In this document: one piece after another, positions 45,139-53,340 of the stretch
Layout: every line of letters begins with the position of its first letter
How positions within the stretch are numbered: position 1 is the stretch's first letter
NCBI GenBank assembly: GCA_017625035.1
Contig: JAGALX010000028.1
Location: forward strand, 1 to 64,000
Reading direction: 5' to 3'
Source: Clostridia bacterium
GTDB taxonomy: Bacteria > Bacillota > Clostridia > TANB77 > CAG-508
Length of the DNA: 64,000 bases
Program-made: the position numbers and the translations under genes
The notes under the pieces: generated by a model
Seen by the model: the letters and a program-made list of their open reading frames with translations, nothing else
The model's database searches: none
Told to the model about the DNA's origin: nothing

Positions 45139-45903
45139 ATGAAAAAAGTAATGAAATTACTTAAAATTAGCATAATATTATGCGCAGGATTAGTTATCTT
45201 AACAGGATGTGGAAACAAAGATGAAGATAATAAAACAAAAAACAACAAAAACGAAAATGTTGCAGAAAGAACAAATAGTAGTGTAGAAGAAAATAAAGTT
45301 AGTAATGTAGCAAAAAATACTACAACCAACACTACAAATAAAAATACAACAAATGATAATAAAATAATAGCTAAAGAAGTAGACAAAACACCAGTAGATG
45401 TTAAAGATAATAATTCATATTACTTTATAGTGAAAGGAAAAAAATATTCAGCAGGAGATAAAATTAGTAGTTTATCAGAATCAGGATTTCATTTAAATAA
45501 AGCTGGCTCTGAAAAAGAGTTACAAAAATATGGTTATTTAATAGGTGGAGGTGCTGTTTTAAATTCTGATAATAAAACAGTGTTTAATATAACTCCATTT
45601 AATAACACAAATTCAACTATAAAAGCAGCAGACGCATCAATTGGATCTTTTTCTTTAGATAAAAGTTCTTATGAAATGTTAGATGGTGATATTGAAATAG
45701 TTAATGGTATTACATTTGGTACACCAATAGAAGATGTAAAAACTATTTTTGGAGAACCAACAAAAATAACAGAAGCAACTGAGTACATTGGACCAACTTA
45801 TGAATATAATGTAACTGGAGAATATAAATCATTTACATTCCGTTCAGATAAAGAAGGAAAAATCACATCAATAAGATGGCAAAACTATGTAGTATCAAAA
45901 TAA
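45139..45903 (+). CDS. Putative lipoprotein
   Basis: 254 residues. Signal peptide with lipobox LTGC (Cys24), then a Lys/Asn/Thr-rich tether (25-85), then a folded domain. The segment GIPFGTPIEDVKTIFGEPT-like (here TFGTPIEDVKTIFGEPTKI, about 193-211) resembles the repeat of SmpA/OmlA/BLIP-like lipoproteins, a weak similarity. AAGGGGAGG precedes the ATG. Ends at a terminator. Confidence 0.7.
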   Translation: MKKVMKLLKISIILCAGLVILTGCGNKDEDNKTKNNKNENVAERTNSSVEENKVSNVAKNTTTNTTNKNTTNDNKIIAKEVDKTPVDVKDNNSYYFIVKGKKYSAGDKISSLSESGFHLNKAGSEKELQKYGYLIGGGAVLNSDNKTVFNITPFNNTNSTIKAADASIGSFSLDKSSYEMLDGDIEIVNGITFGTPIEDVKTIFGEPTKITEATEYIGPTYEYNVTGEYKSFTFRSDKEGKITSIRWQNYVVSK

Positions 45904-45926
45904 CAATATTATAATATGCGCCAAGG

Positions 45927-45957
45927 AAAACTGAGAAAACAATATCTCAGTTTTTTT
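45927..45957 (+). terminator. Terminator of the lipoprotein gene
   Basis: AAAACTGAGA pairs with TCTCAGTTTT around AAACAATA, then TTTATA. Confidence 0.8.
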
Positions 45958-46041
45958 ATAAATAAGTATTAAGTCGATTTGAATTTAGAAATAGTAAATA
46001 TAAAATTCGAAAAATAGTAAAAAAAGAGGAGAGAAAATAAT

Positions 46042-46449
46042 ATGGGAAAATTTTGTAAATATTGTGGAAATAAATTAAGTGGAAATGATAAATTCTGCCA
46101 AAACTGTGGAGCAAGTGTAGAAAAAGAAGTTCAAGCTGTAAATAATGATCTAGAAAACAACACTCAAAATAATAATATAAATAATAATATGCAAAATAAT
46201 GATGTAAATAATCAAGTAAAAACAAATTCTTCAGCAATAGGTTCTTTAGTATGTTCATTAATAGGAATTTTTATTGCTGGAGTAGCTATGGGAGTAGTAG
46301 CTATAAGTTTAGGTGTAGCTGCAAAAAAACACATAAAAATATTTCAAAATGAAAAAGGTGAAGGTTTAGCAACAGCAGGTATTGTAATAGGAATTATAGA
46401 CATAGTTTTTGTATATATAGGCAGAATTATAAATGCGTTAATTTCATAA
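46042..46449 (+). CDS. Zinc-ribbon membrane protein (DUF4190-like)
   Basis: 135 residues. N-terminal zinc ribbon with two CxxC pairs (FCKYCGNKLSGNDKFCQNCG, 4-23), an Asn-rich linker (about 38-63), then two hydrophobic helices with Gly/Ala-rich turns (SLIGIFIAGVAMGVVAISLG; LATAGIVIGIID), as in DUF4190-type proteins. Role unknown. AGAGGAGAG precedes the ATG. Confidence 0.75.
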   Translation: MGKFCKYCGNKLSGNDKFCQNCGASVEKEVQAVNNDLENNTQNNNINNNMQNNDVNNQVKTNSSAIGSLVCSLIGIFIAGVAMGVVAISLGVAAKKHIKIFQNEKGEGLATAGIVIGIIDIVFVYIGRIINALIS

Positions 46450-46481
46450 CAAAAAATACAATTATGGGGGGAAAAGAAATT

Positions 46482-47381
46482 TTGTTCAAAATTATTTTAA
46501 GATTGATATTTATAATGACATTTGCATACTTATTAAACAAGCAGAAATATAAAACGAAGGAAATTATTGTATGTTTTATATATATAATATTATTTGGAAT
46601 TACCTTTTTAGGTGGTGCTGTTACTATGGATTCTAATAGTACCAGAATTTTATTTTGGATTATAGGATGTCTTAGTCTAGTAATATCATTAGTTATAGGA
46701 AATATTATGGGAAATAAAAAAATAGATAAAAATAATGTGCTTTTTATATGTCCAACAATAATATTATTTGTTTGTATAATATTATCTATTATTTATAATA
46801 ATGTATTTTTTATATGTATATTTTTAGTAAGTGCCATTTCATATTATGCTGCATACAAAGATTGTGGGGATTGGAAAGGAATTTTTATGGATGCAACAGC
46901 TAACAAAGAAAAAGAACAAAATAATCTAAAAGTATATGATATAGATACTAATAAACGAAATTTAATAAAAATAGTTTCTAATATTACAAATAATAAAATA
47001 AATAATTGTGATTTCATAAAAGATAATACTACGGAAGATTTTATAAATTATTTATATGATAATGGATATATAGCTCGTTTTTATTTTGGAATGGAACTAG
47101 GATTAACTGTAAGAATTATTAATAAAATATTAAAAAATTTAGATTATGATATTACAATAAAAAATGAAGATATATTAGAGAAAGATAATAATGAAATAGC
47201 TAAAAGGAGAAGAAAGGGATATTCAACAATATTGCATGATGTAAATATAATATCTGAAATATTAAGAGAACATGATTTGGAATTGATTAATATATATTCG
47301 AAATATTATGGGTTTTATAGATATAGTAAAATCTCTAAAGATAATTTTTATTGTGGTGTTGTAAAATGCATTAAAAAATAA
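46482..47381 (+). CDS. Hypothetical membrane protein
   Basis: Start placed at TTG 46482, because GGGGGGAAA lies 8 bases upstream; an in-frame ATG at 46464 would sit on the ribosome binding site itself. About 299 residues: five hydrophobic helices within the first 135 residues, then a soluble 160-residue C-terminal region (LIKIVSNITNNKINNCDFI, GYIARFYFGMELGLTVRII). I recognise no family. Follows the zinc-ribbon gene by 32 bases. Confidence 0.5.
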   Translation: MFKIILRLIFIMTFAYLLNKQKYKTKEIIVCFIYIILFGITFLGGAVTMDSNSTRILFWIIGCLSLVISLVIGNIMGNKKIDKNNVLFICPTIILFVCIILSIIYNNVFFICIFLVSAISYYAAYKDCGDWKGIFMDATANKEKEQNNLKVYDIDTNKRNLIKIVSNITNNKINNCDFIKDNTTEDFINYLYDNGYIARFYFGMELGLTVRIINKILKNLDYDITIKNEDILEKDNNEIAKRRRKGYSTILHDVNIISEILREHDLELINIYSKYYGFYRYSKISKDNFYCGVVKCIKK

Positions 47382-47633
47382 TGGTTTTACAAAAAAAGAA
47401 CTTATGTTGTAAATAGTTACTATATGTTTTATGTGATATATCATTTATTGTTTTCTTATTGTTTTCGGTATTTTATCTTGCAACAGAATAGTAATTAACA
47501 TTCGTCCTTTGATAGTGAAAGTAAAAACGAATTTTTTAATGAATTTTCTAAAATAAATAACATTAAGAAACCTATATTAGAAAAAATCAAATATAAAGGT
47601 GAAATTGAATATTATGAAAATTTTGGGCAGTTA

Positions 47634-47993
47634 ATGACATTATATATGAATAAGATAAATAATATTGAAGTATATTCAGTTAGAACTAATTATGATGAAA
47701 ATTCTATACAATTAGCTAAGTACATAAAAATAGACAAATACAGTATTAGAAATGAAATTAATTATATTTCAGAAAAAGTTAAGCAAAAATTATGTATCCG
47801 TCCAAGAAAATGCTTAGAAGTTGTACATTTTCCTAATTTTAATTTTTTTAGTAAATATGGAAGAAATCCTAGCTTTGAAGAAGCACTGCGTAATACAGGT
47901 TTTTTGTGCCTTAATGGTATAGAAAAGTTTATAACAATAGGATTTAGCATTTCATTATTGGTTTTAATTGTAGGATTGTTATCAATTATTTGA
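47634..47993 (+). CDS. Hypothetical fragment with C-terminal membrane helix, probably 5'-truncated
   Basis: 119 residues from the ATG, but the same frame is open back to 47499 with protein-like sequence (FDSESKNEFFNEFSK, KYKGEIEYYENFGQLM) and no start codon or ribosome binding site; a TAA at 47496 blocks it. No box precedes the ATG at 47634 either. A hydrophobic helix ends the protein (FITIGFSISLLVLIVGLLSI). Likely a decayed gene whose N-terminus was lost. Family not recognised. Confidence 0.35.
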   Translation: MTLYMNKINNIEVYSVRTNYDENSIQLAKYIKIDKYSIRNEINYISEKVKQKLCIRPRKCLEVVHFPNFNFFSKYGRNPSFEEALRNTGFLCLNGIEKFITIGFSISLLVLIVGLLSII

Positions 47994-48182
47994 AAGCTAT
48001 TGTAAACTATCGATTTTAATTCATATAAAAGATACAAGGAGTGATGATAAAAAAGGTAAATTCATATATATTTATTACACAATAAGAAATAGAAAAAGTT
48101 ATAATAAAAAAATACTAATTTAATTATGAAAAAGAATATTTAGAAAAATAAAAACAAGTAATATTAGAGTGAGGTTATTTTT

Positions 48183-49046
48183 ATGAATGCAAAGCATTTT
48201 TTAATATTAAAAAAATTAATACTCTTAACAAGTTTTGCTTGTTGGGTTTGTTTATTGTGTGGATGTGATTTAAATAAAAATAATATTTTTTCTTATGAAC
48301 AGAAATCAATTAATGATTGTATAAGAAACCAGAACAAAAATTATACAGACATTTATGAACTTACCTGTATTCCGGGAAATGATACTACACTGTTAGGCAG
48401 TGATTATGATTTGCTGGGAGAATTAGTTAATCTTGAAAAGATAAAATTTGTTGGTATAGCTGATGAATCTGATGCTCAAAAATTTTTTTCTGAGTTATCA
48501 GGTCTGAAGAAGCTAAATACTGTTGAAATTGAAGATTCAAAGGTAGGCATGATTGATAAGTTAGGTGAAATTACAAATCTAAACAGTTTGTCTATAATCG
48601 GAAATTCAGGCGGGGGAGACTGGTTTACAATAAAAGATTTGAATTTATTAGGTACTGACAGTCGTTTTAATAAATTACAATCATTAACACTCAAATATAT
48701 AAATATGGAAACTATTCCGAATTTATCAGAACTCACGAATCTTCAAGAACTTTCAATTTCAGGATATGATATAAATAGAATTGATGCAGATGTTGTTAAT
48801 TGGGAAAATTTAACATCGCTTAAAATCAGCAATACTTCTGTGACTGTTCTTGACAATAGTATTGTTGACAGACTAAACAACCTGCAGTTACTTGATATTT
48901 CGCATACCTTCATTCGTGATGTAAATTTCGTACTTAATTTGCCAAATCTAAAGAGCTTTTTATATGCAAACCATAGTTTTCAAAACGTAGATATGGAGTG
49001 TTTAAAAAATCATCCGAATTATGCAGAAAAATGGTCTGTTAATTAA
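48183..49046 (+). CDS. Leucine-rich-repeat lipoprotein
   Basis: 287 residues. Signal peptide with a possible lipobox LCGC (Cys28). From about 75 to 275 there are about eight leucine-rich repeats, for example LSELTNLQELSISGYD and LNNLQLLDISHTFIRD. Such proteins are surface exposed and usually bind other proteins. Codon choice (CAG, CTG, GGC, a GGCGGGGGAG stretch) is less AT-rich than in flanking genes, suggesting recent transfer. GAGTGAGG lies upstream of the ATG. Confidence 0.75.
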   Translation: MNAKHFLILKKLILLTSFACWVCLLCGCDLNKNNIFSYEQKSINDCIRNQNKNYTDIYELTCIPGNDTTLLGSDYDLLGELVNLEKIKFVGIADESDAQKFFSELSGLKKLNTVEIEDSKVGMIDKLGEITNLNSLSIIGNSGGGDWFTIKDLNLLGTDSRFNKLQSLTLKYINMETIPNLSELTNLQELSISGYDINRIDADVVNWENLTSLKISNTSVTVLDNSIVDRLNNLQLLDISHTFIRDVNFVLNLPNLKSFLYANHSFQNVDMECLKNHPNYAEKWSVN

Positions 49047-49088
49047 GACCGCAGATTATATTCATATAAGATAATACTAAAATATGAT

Positions 49089-49149
49089 ATAAATAAACAT
49101 GAATTGAATGGTGAAATTAATTTAATTGATTGATGTTAAAATAGACAAT
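49089..49149. repeat. 60-bp direct repeat, copy 2
   Basis: Near-identical to 45001-45064 (differences: C for T near the start, a 2-base deletion, and TAGACA in place of TTGACA). The pair flanks the lipoprotein to LRR-protein segment of about 4 kb. Confidence 0.65.
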
Positions 49150-49308
49150 AAATAACAGAAATACAAAAAATGTATAAAACATTTCAAGTTTCAGCAGTGG
49201 AATACAATTACGTTAAGTTAAATAAGTATTAAGAATATACTCAAAAAATTTGACTTAATAAAACGTTTATGCTAAATTAAATATGATAAATTTTTTGGGA
49301 GGAATATT

Positions 49309-49719
49309 ATGATTTTACAAGATTATTTAAACGATGACCAGGTTAACCTGTGTGAGGAAAGTGGTATATTAATAGAAGATAGGGATTATAGTTGTGAAGA
49401 AATATTTAATATAGAGCACCAAATAAATGAATACATAAACGAAAATTGTACTGATGAAAAATTTTACTTATTAGAAGAAAAATTTGATGAAATATTAGAT
49501 ATTCTTATGGATTTAGAAAATGAAAATGATGAAATAAATCCAATGATTATAGAAATTTACGAAGATGATCATGTAGAATTAAATAATGGAAAAACTGGAA
49601 TTGTAGCAGATATTACAAATAACGTATATACAATCGAAGTTGATGAAAAATTTAAAACTGGCGATATAGACGAAGATATTATGATAGTAGCTGCTAATAG
49701 TATTATAAGAAAAATATAA
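49309..49719 (+). CDS. Small acidic hypothetical protein
   Basis: 136 residues, strongly acidic. Residues 1-85 are helical (Glu/Asp/Asn/Ile). Residues 86-136 (EDDHVELNNGKTGIVADITN, YTIEVDEKF) look like a small KOW/SH3-type beta barrel as seen in DUF4926/DUF4314-like proteins. No signal or membrane helix. GGGAGG lies 8 bases before the ATG; a possible promoter (TTGACT, 17 bases, TAAATT) ends near 49280. Function unknown. Confidence 0.55.
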   Translation: MILQDYLNDDQVNLCEESGILIEDRDYSCEEIFNIEHQINEYINENCTDEKFYLLEEKFDEILDILMDLENENDEINPMIIEIYEDDHVELNNGKTGIVADITNNVYTIEVDEKFKTGDIDEDIMIVAANSIIRKI

Positions 49720-49741
49720 AATAAATAATAAAATAAAAATG

Positions 49742-49783
49742 GAGGATATACTATCTTTATAATGGTAGTAAATCCTCTATTTT
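49742..49783 (+). terminator. Terminator of the acidic protein gene
   Basis: GAGGATATACTATC pairs with GGTAGTAAATCCTC (one mismatch, one wobble), then TATTTTA. Confidence 0.65.
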
Positions 49784-49784
49784 A

Positions 49785-49950
49785 TATAATAGGAAAGTTC
49801 TATTGTGAGGTAAAGTTTAACTGTAAGTGCTTTCCTATTATATAAAATCCATTGCACACAATTTTTTGCAAAAATTGGCGCGCGAACAAAGACGCGGACG
49901 ATAAAATGTCATAAATAGATGCAAATTTAAAGAGGTCCGCTTTTGTTCTA
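49785..49950. repeat. Structured intergenic repeat (TAGGAAAG family), copy C (most complete)
   Basis: Blocks in order: ATAATAGGAAAGTTCTATTG, TGAGGTAAAGTTTAACTG, CTTTCCTATTATATAAAATC, CATTGCACACAATTTTTTGC, GGCGCGCGAACAAAG, then GCAAATTTAAAGAGGTCCGC and TTTTGTTCT. The GGACCTC...-type block near the end is complementary to the GCGGACC block of copy A, and GAACAAAG to CTTTTGTTC, so the right part can fold on itself. It lies between the acidic protein gene and the 3' end of spoVAD. Confidence 0.75.
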
Positions 49951-49955
49951 CTATC

Positions 49956-50960
49956 CTATACTTCTATAGCTAAAGCATGAGCAATTCCAGGAATACTTTC
50001 ACCCTGTTGAGAGCTAGTAGCATTCATAAGTGCACCAGTAGCAATAACTAAAATTTTCTTCATTTGTTTATCCTTTAATTGTTTAAAGAAATATCCAGAA
50101 AAAATAGTACCTAAGCAAGCACAACCACTTCCACCAGAGTGAGTATCTTGAGTTTCTTTATCAAACATTAAAACACCACAATCATTATAATTATTTTTTA
50201 TGTTGTATCCTTTAGAAAGTGCTAAATCTATAGCAATATCTTTTCCTATATGACCAAGGTCACCACTAATTATTGCATCATAATAACTAGGGCTTCTACC
50301 TGTATCTTTAAAATGAGTTATTAAAGTATCTACAAAAGCAGGGGCCATAGCAGCTCCCATATTATTTGCATCTTTTATTCCCATATCAGTTATTTTTCCA
50401 GGTGTAATATGAGTTATATATGGACCATCTCCACTAGCACTTAAAATAGCAGCACCTGAACCAGTTACAGTCCACTGAGAAGAAGGTGGTCTTTGATTTC
50501 CAAGCTCTAAAGGAAATCTAAATTGTTTTTCAGCACTACAAAAATGACTTGATGTAGCACAAAGAACATTTTTTGCAGCACCAGAAGAAATAAATACACT
50601 GCCTAAACACATACTTTCAGCGAATGTAGAACAAGCTCCAAATACTCCAAAAAATGGAATATTAAGCTCTCTTAATCCAAAACTAGATGAAATACATTGA
50701 TTTAATAAATCTCCTGCAAAACAATAATCTATTTCACTAGAGGGAATTCCAGATTTAGATACTACTGTATTCACAGTTTCTTTTATAATTTTACTTTCTG
50801 CTTTTTCCCATGTTTTTTCACCCCAAAATTCATCATCTAAACGCTGATCAAAATATTTTGCCATAGGCCCTTCAGATTCTTTAGGGCCAACTATACTAGC
50901 TGTTTCTAAAATTGTTACAGGATTATCTATTTTTATAGTTTGTTTTCCTAATCTTTCCAA
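49956..50960 (-). CDS. spoVAD: Stage V sporulation protein AD
   Basis: Thiolase-like-fold protein of the SpoVA channel complex that binds and imports dipicolinic acid into the spore. 334 residues; typical segments GPKESEGPMAKYFDQRLDDE, FGVFGACSTFAESM, PPSSQWTVTGSGAAILS and SGGSGCACLGTIFSG. Start is TTG with AAGGAGGAGG upstream on the minus strand. It follows spoVAC after about 150 bases that hold a plus-strand hairpin. The usual third gene spoVAE is not present downstream. Confidence 0.93.
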   Translation of the reverse strand: MERLGKQTIKIDNPVTILETASIVGPKESEGPMAKYFDQRLDDEFWGEKTWEKAESKIIKETVNTVVSKSGIPSSEIDYCFAGDLLNQCISSSFGLRELNIPFFGVFGACSTFAESMCLGSVFISSGAAKNVLCATSSHFCSAEKQFRFPLELGNQRPPSSQWTVTGSGAAILSASGDGPYITHITPGKITDMGIKDANNMGAAMAPAFVDTLITHFKDTGRSPSYYDAIISGDLGHIGKDIAIDLALSKGYNIKNNYNDCGVLMFDKETQDTHSGGSGCACLGTIFSGYFFKQLKDKQMKKILVIATGALMNATSSQQGESIPGIAHALAIEV

Positions 50961-51016
50961 AATTAATCCTCCTCCTTAAAAAATAATTATAATTGTAGAA
51001 AAAATGCTAAAAAATG

Positions 51017-51116
51017 TTGAAAAATGAAAAAGAATGTAGTACAATTTTATTGTATTAATAAACGTAGCAATCTCACTACAAATTCTGTGCATTTTAAATG
51101 TACAGAATTTTTTTAT
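51017..51116 (+). ncRNA. Putative small transcript between spoVAD and spoVAC
   Basis: On the plus strand, opposite to both neighbours, TTGAAA (51017-51022), a 17-base spacer and TACAAT (51040-51045) form a promoter; about 35 bases on, AATTCTGTGCATT pairs with AATGTACAGAATT and is followed by seven T (about 51081-51115). The implied RNA is about 65 bases. It could instead be a 3' structure of the spoVAC message; evidence is only positional. Confidence 0.3.
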
Positions 51117-51559
51117 CCAACAAATAATTTGGTAATTAATCCAACTATAACCGCACTTGAAATACCAAATACAAGAACAGGTCCTGCTACAGTGAACATT
51201 TTTGCACCAACACCCATTACATATCCTTCTGATTTATATTCAATTGCAGGAGCAACTATAGAATTTGCAAAACCAGTAATAGGAACTAATGAGCCAGCAC
51301 CAGCAAATTTTCCAATTTTATTAAAAATATTTAAGCTAGTTAAAAGTGCTGAAATTCCAATAAGTATAATAGAAACAGTAGTAGATGCAGATGTTTCATC
51401 TAGCCCTTTATATTTACAAAAACTAAATATGAGTTGTCCAATAGTACAAATTAAGCCTCCAACCCAAAATGCATTAAAACAATTTTTTAAAATAGGTGAG
51501 TTGGGAGTTTTTGTATCAACATAATCACTGTATTGTTGATTTGTTTTTATAGGTTCCAT
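51113..51559 (-). CDS. spoVAC: Stage V sporulation protein AC
   Basis: Membrane subunit of the SpoVA dipicolinate channel, reported to be mechanosensitive in Bacillus. The ATG at 51559 follows ACGGAGGATA and gives 148 residues. Four or so hydrophobic helices and the family phrases NCFNAFWVGGLICTIGQLI, GSLVPITGFANSIVAPAIEY and KSEGYVMGVGAKMFTVAGPV are present. Between the dodecin gene (upstream) and spoVAD. Confidence 0.92.
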   Translation of the reverse strand: MEPIKTNQQYSDYVDTKTPNSPILKNCFNAFWVGGLICTIGQLIFSFCKYKGLDETSASTTVSIILIGISALLTSLNIFNKIGKFAGAGSLVPITGFANSIVAPAIEYKSEGYVMGVGAKMFTVAGPVLVFGISSAVIVGLITKLFVG

Positions 51560-51578
51560 AAATGTATCCTCCGTTTTT

Positions 51579-51791
51579 TTATTTTCTAGATGAGTCAATA
51601 GCAAATGATATATCTAAATCCACATAATAAGCAGTAATTTTATTACCAGTAATATCAGCATATTGACTTATAATTTCAACAGATGTTAAATAATCTATTG
51701 ATTTAGAAGCTTCGGCAATTGCCTTTACAATAGCATCTTTCCATGAAACATTAGAAGAGCCTGTAATAGATAAATGTTTTTCGATTTCCAT
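51579..51791 (-). CDS. Dodecin family protein
   Basis: 70 residues. ITGSSNVSWKDAIVKAIAEA followed by SKSIDYLTSVEIISQYADIT and ITAYYVDLDISFAID matches dodecins, dodecameric flavin- or CoA-binding storage/buffer proteins; VSWKDAI is the diagnostic piece (usually SWEDA). TTGGAGGTAC precedes the ATG. Its stop lies 19 bases before the spoVAC start, so it heads a dodecin-spoVAC-spoVAD unit, an unusual partner for spoVA genes and perhaps a spore-stored cofactor protein. Confidence 0.8.
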   Translation of the reverse strand: MEIEKHLSITGSSNVSWKDAIVKAIAEASKSIDYLTSVEIISQYADITGNKITAYYVDLDISFAIDSSRK

Positions 51792-51826
51792 ATAAGTACC
51801 TCCAAATTTAATTTTTCATTTTGTTA

Positions 51827-51846
51827 AAGAATATTTTCATATTCTA
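51827..51846. promoter_or_regulatory. Palindrome upstream of the dodecin-spoVA unit
   Basis: AGAATATGAAAATATTCT (perfect 7-bp arms) about 40 bases before the dodecin ATG, in the region where its promoter must lie. On the minus strand GAATA, 16 bases, CAAAATG is a partial sigma-G-like match. Role unproven. Confidence 0.3.
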
Positions 51847-51859
51847 TTTTTTAGTGCGT

Positions 51860-51895
51860 AAAACACTAACTTTAATTTTCAATTGTTAGTGTTTT
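51860..51895. terminator. Hairpin between tcdA and the dodecin gene
   Basis: Perfect 11-bp stem AAAACACTAAC/GTTAGTGTTTT; A-runs and T-runs flank it, so it may act in either direction. Confidence 0.5.
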
Positions 51896-51910
51896 CAGAA
51901 AAAATAAAAT

Positions 51911-51960
51911 TATACAAAAAAATAATCATAACAAATTATATTATGATTATTTTTTGTATA
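51911..51960 (-). terminator. Terminator of tcdA
   Basis: A near-perfect 20-bp palindrome (TATACAAAAAAATAATCATA and TTATGATTATTTTTTGTATA) with a 9-base loop; on the minus strand it ends in a run of T. It lies 115 bases downstream of tcdA. Confidence 0.7.
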
Positions 51961-52074
51961 ATTTAGTTTTTTATTCAATATAAAAAATAACTATTTTTAA
52001 AATATATAAATTTTACTTAATTACTTTTTGAAATATTTTAAGATAGATTGAAATAATTTTTATAAAAAATTATT

Positions 52075-52776
52075 TTAGTCAATTAAATCTTTAACAACCT
52101 CGCTACAAATAATTAATCCAGCAACAGAAGGAACAAAGCTAATACTCGACATTTGGGCTCTATAATCAGACTCTGTGCTTCTAAACCTTGTAGGTTTTTC
52201 TTGAGAATATATAACCTTTAAATGTTCAATACCTTTAGCTTTTAATTCATTTTTTAAAAGATTAGCAAAAGGACAAGATTTAGTTTTTGAAATATCTGTA
52301 ATTTCAAATAGGGTAGGATCAAACTTATCACTAGTTCCCATAGAAGAAATTATAGGAATATTTTTTCTTGTAGCTTCTGTAATTAATGCAATTTTATCAG
52401 ATATTGAATCAATAGTATCAACAATATAATTAAAATCATTTGAAATTAAACGAGAAGCGGTATCTTTATTAATATATTCTTTTACAATTTTAATATTTAA
52501 ATTAGGATTAATATTTAATAATCTTTTTTTTGCAATATCAACTTTATATTTACCAACAACTTTAGTATCAGCCATTAAATTTCGGTTTAAATTTGTAACA
52601 TCTATTAGAGCTTTATCAAATAAAACAATATTACCAATACCAGTTCTAACCAAAGCATCTAAAGTATAAGAGCCAATACCGCCACATCCAATTACTGCAA
52701 CTGTAGCATTTTTTAATTTATTTAAAGATTCTTCGCCTAGCAACATTTCTGTTCTAGAAAGCCAATTTTCGTCCAT
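52075..52776 (-). CDS. tcdA: tRNA threonylcarbamoyladenosine dehydratase TcdA
   Basis: E1/ThiF-like enzyme that cyclises t6A37 in tRNA (CsdL/YgdL). 233 residues: Rossmann motif VAVIGCGGIGSYTLDALVRT (about 28-47), acidic FDKALIDVTNLNRN (about 53-66), SMGTSDKFDPTLFEITDISK, and RFRSTESDYRAQMSSISFVP. The zinc CxxC pairs of some E1 proteins are absent, as usual for TcdA. Monocistronic on the minus strand. Confidence 0.9.
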   Translation of the reverse strand: MDENWLSRTEMLLGEESLNKLKNATVAVIGCGGIGSYTLDALVRTGIGNIVLFDKALIDVTNLNRNLMADTKVVGKYKVDIAKKRLLNINPNLNIKIVKEYINKDTASRLISNDFNYIVDTIDSISDKIALITEATRKNIPIISSMGTSDKFDPTLFEITDISKTKSCPFANLLKNELKAKGIEHLKVIYSQEKPTRFRSTESDYRAQMSSISFVPSVAGLIICSEVVKDLID

Positions 52777-52904
52777 TATTTTATATCTCCATTTCGTATA
52801 CTATAGTTCAATATTATATAATTATAAGACGGCAAAGTCAATTGAATTTTCAAAACCATCTCATAGATTCTGCATTTTCTGGTAACTTTTATCATACTAA
52901 AAGT

Positions 52905-52942
52905 GCACATTTTTAACGTCCAAATGTGTGCCTATTGTGCGC
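52905..52942. repeat. Dispersed GCACATT/GGGACGT palindrome, copy 3
   Basis: GCACATTTTTAACGTCCAAA then TGTGTG (52905-52930), followed by CCTATTGTGCGCG. Same family as 4231-4257, 10262-10287 and 56766-56791. Confidence 0.55.
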
Positions 52943-53032
52943 GTTTGCAGTGAGCAAATGGAAGGTAAAATTTTTATTGCTGAAATAAGATAAATATGGT
53001 AAAATAACCAAGAAAAATAGGAGGAATAAAAA

Positions 53033-53299
53033 ATGGGAAAATATACATTTTTGTTATTAGGAATAATATTAGGAATTGCAATTGCTTTATACGTATATGC
53101 AATAAAAAAAGAACGTTACGCGAAAAGAATAAAAAACGATCAAGAAAATTTTTCAACTCAAAGACTAGATAATGCATTAGAAAGAGCCGTACACGAAATG
53201 CAATCACAAATGAAAGAGCTTGGCAGAAAATTAACAGAAGATGAAAAAAATCAAATCATTTTCGGACATTTAAAAGAAAGTGAAAATATAAAACAATAG
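53033..53299 (+). CDS. Small single-pass membrane protein with helical cytosolic domain
   Basis: 88 residues: membrane helix at about 4-24, then a charged amphipathic helix (KKERYAKRIKNDQENFSTQR to ELGRKLTEDEKNQ). No named family recognised. AGGAGG lies 9 bases before the ATG. It precedes the next gene by 41 bases and may be cotranscribed. Confidence 0.6.
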   Translation: MGKYTFLLLGIILGIAIALYVYAIKKERYAKRIKNDQENFSTQRLDNALERAVHEMQSQMKELGRKLTEDEKNQIIFGHLKESENIKQ

Positions 53300-53340
53300 A
53301 TAAAATAAAAATTTTATTTATTGCAAGAGGAGAAAAGAAA

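Noticed and set aside
51024-51524. 166-codon plus-strand frame over spoVAC
   Set aside because: Overlaps spoVAC completely in antisense and has no ribosome binding site; only the short transcript at its 5' end was kept as a candidate.
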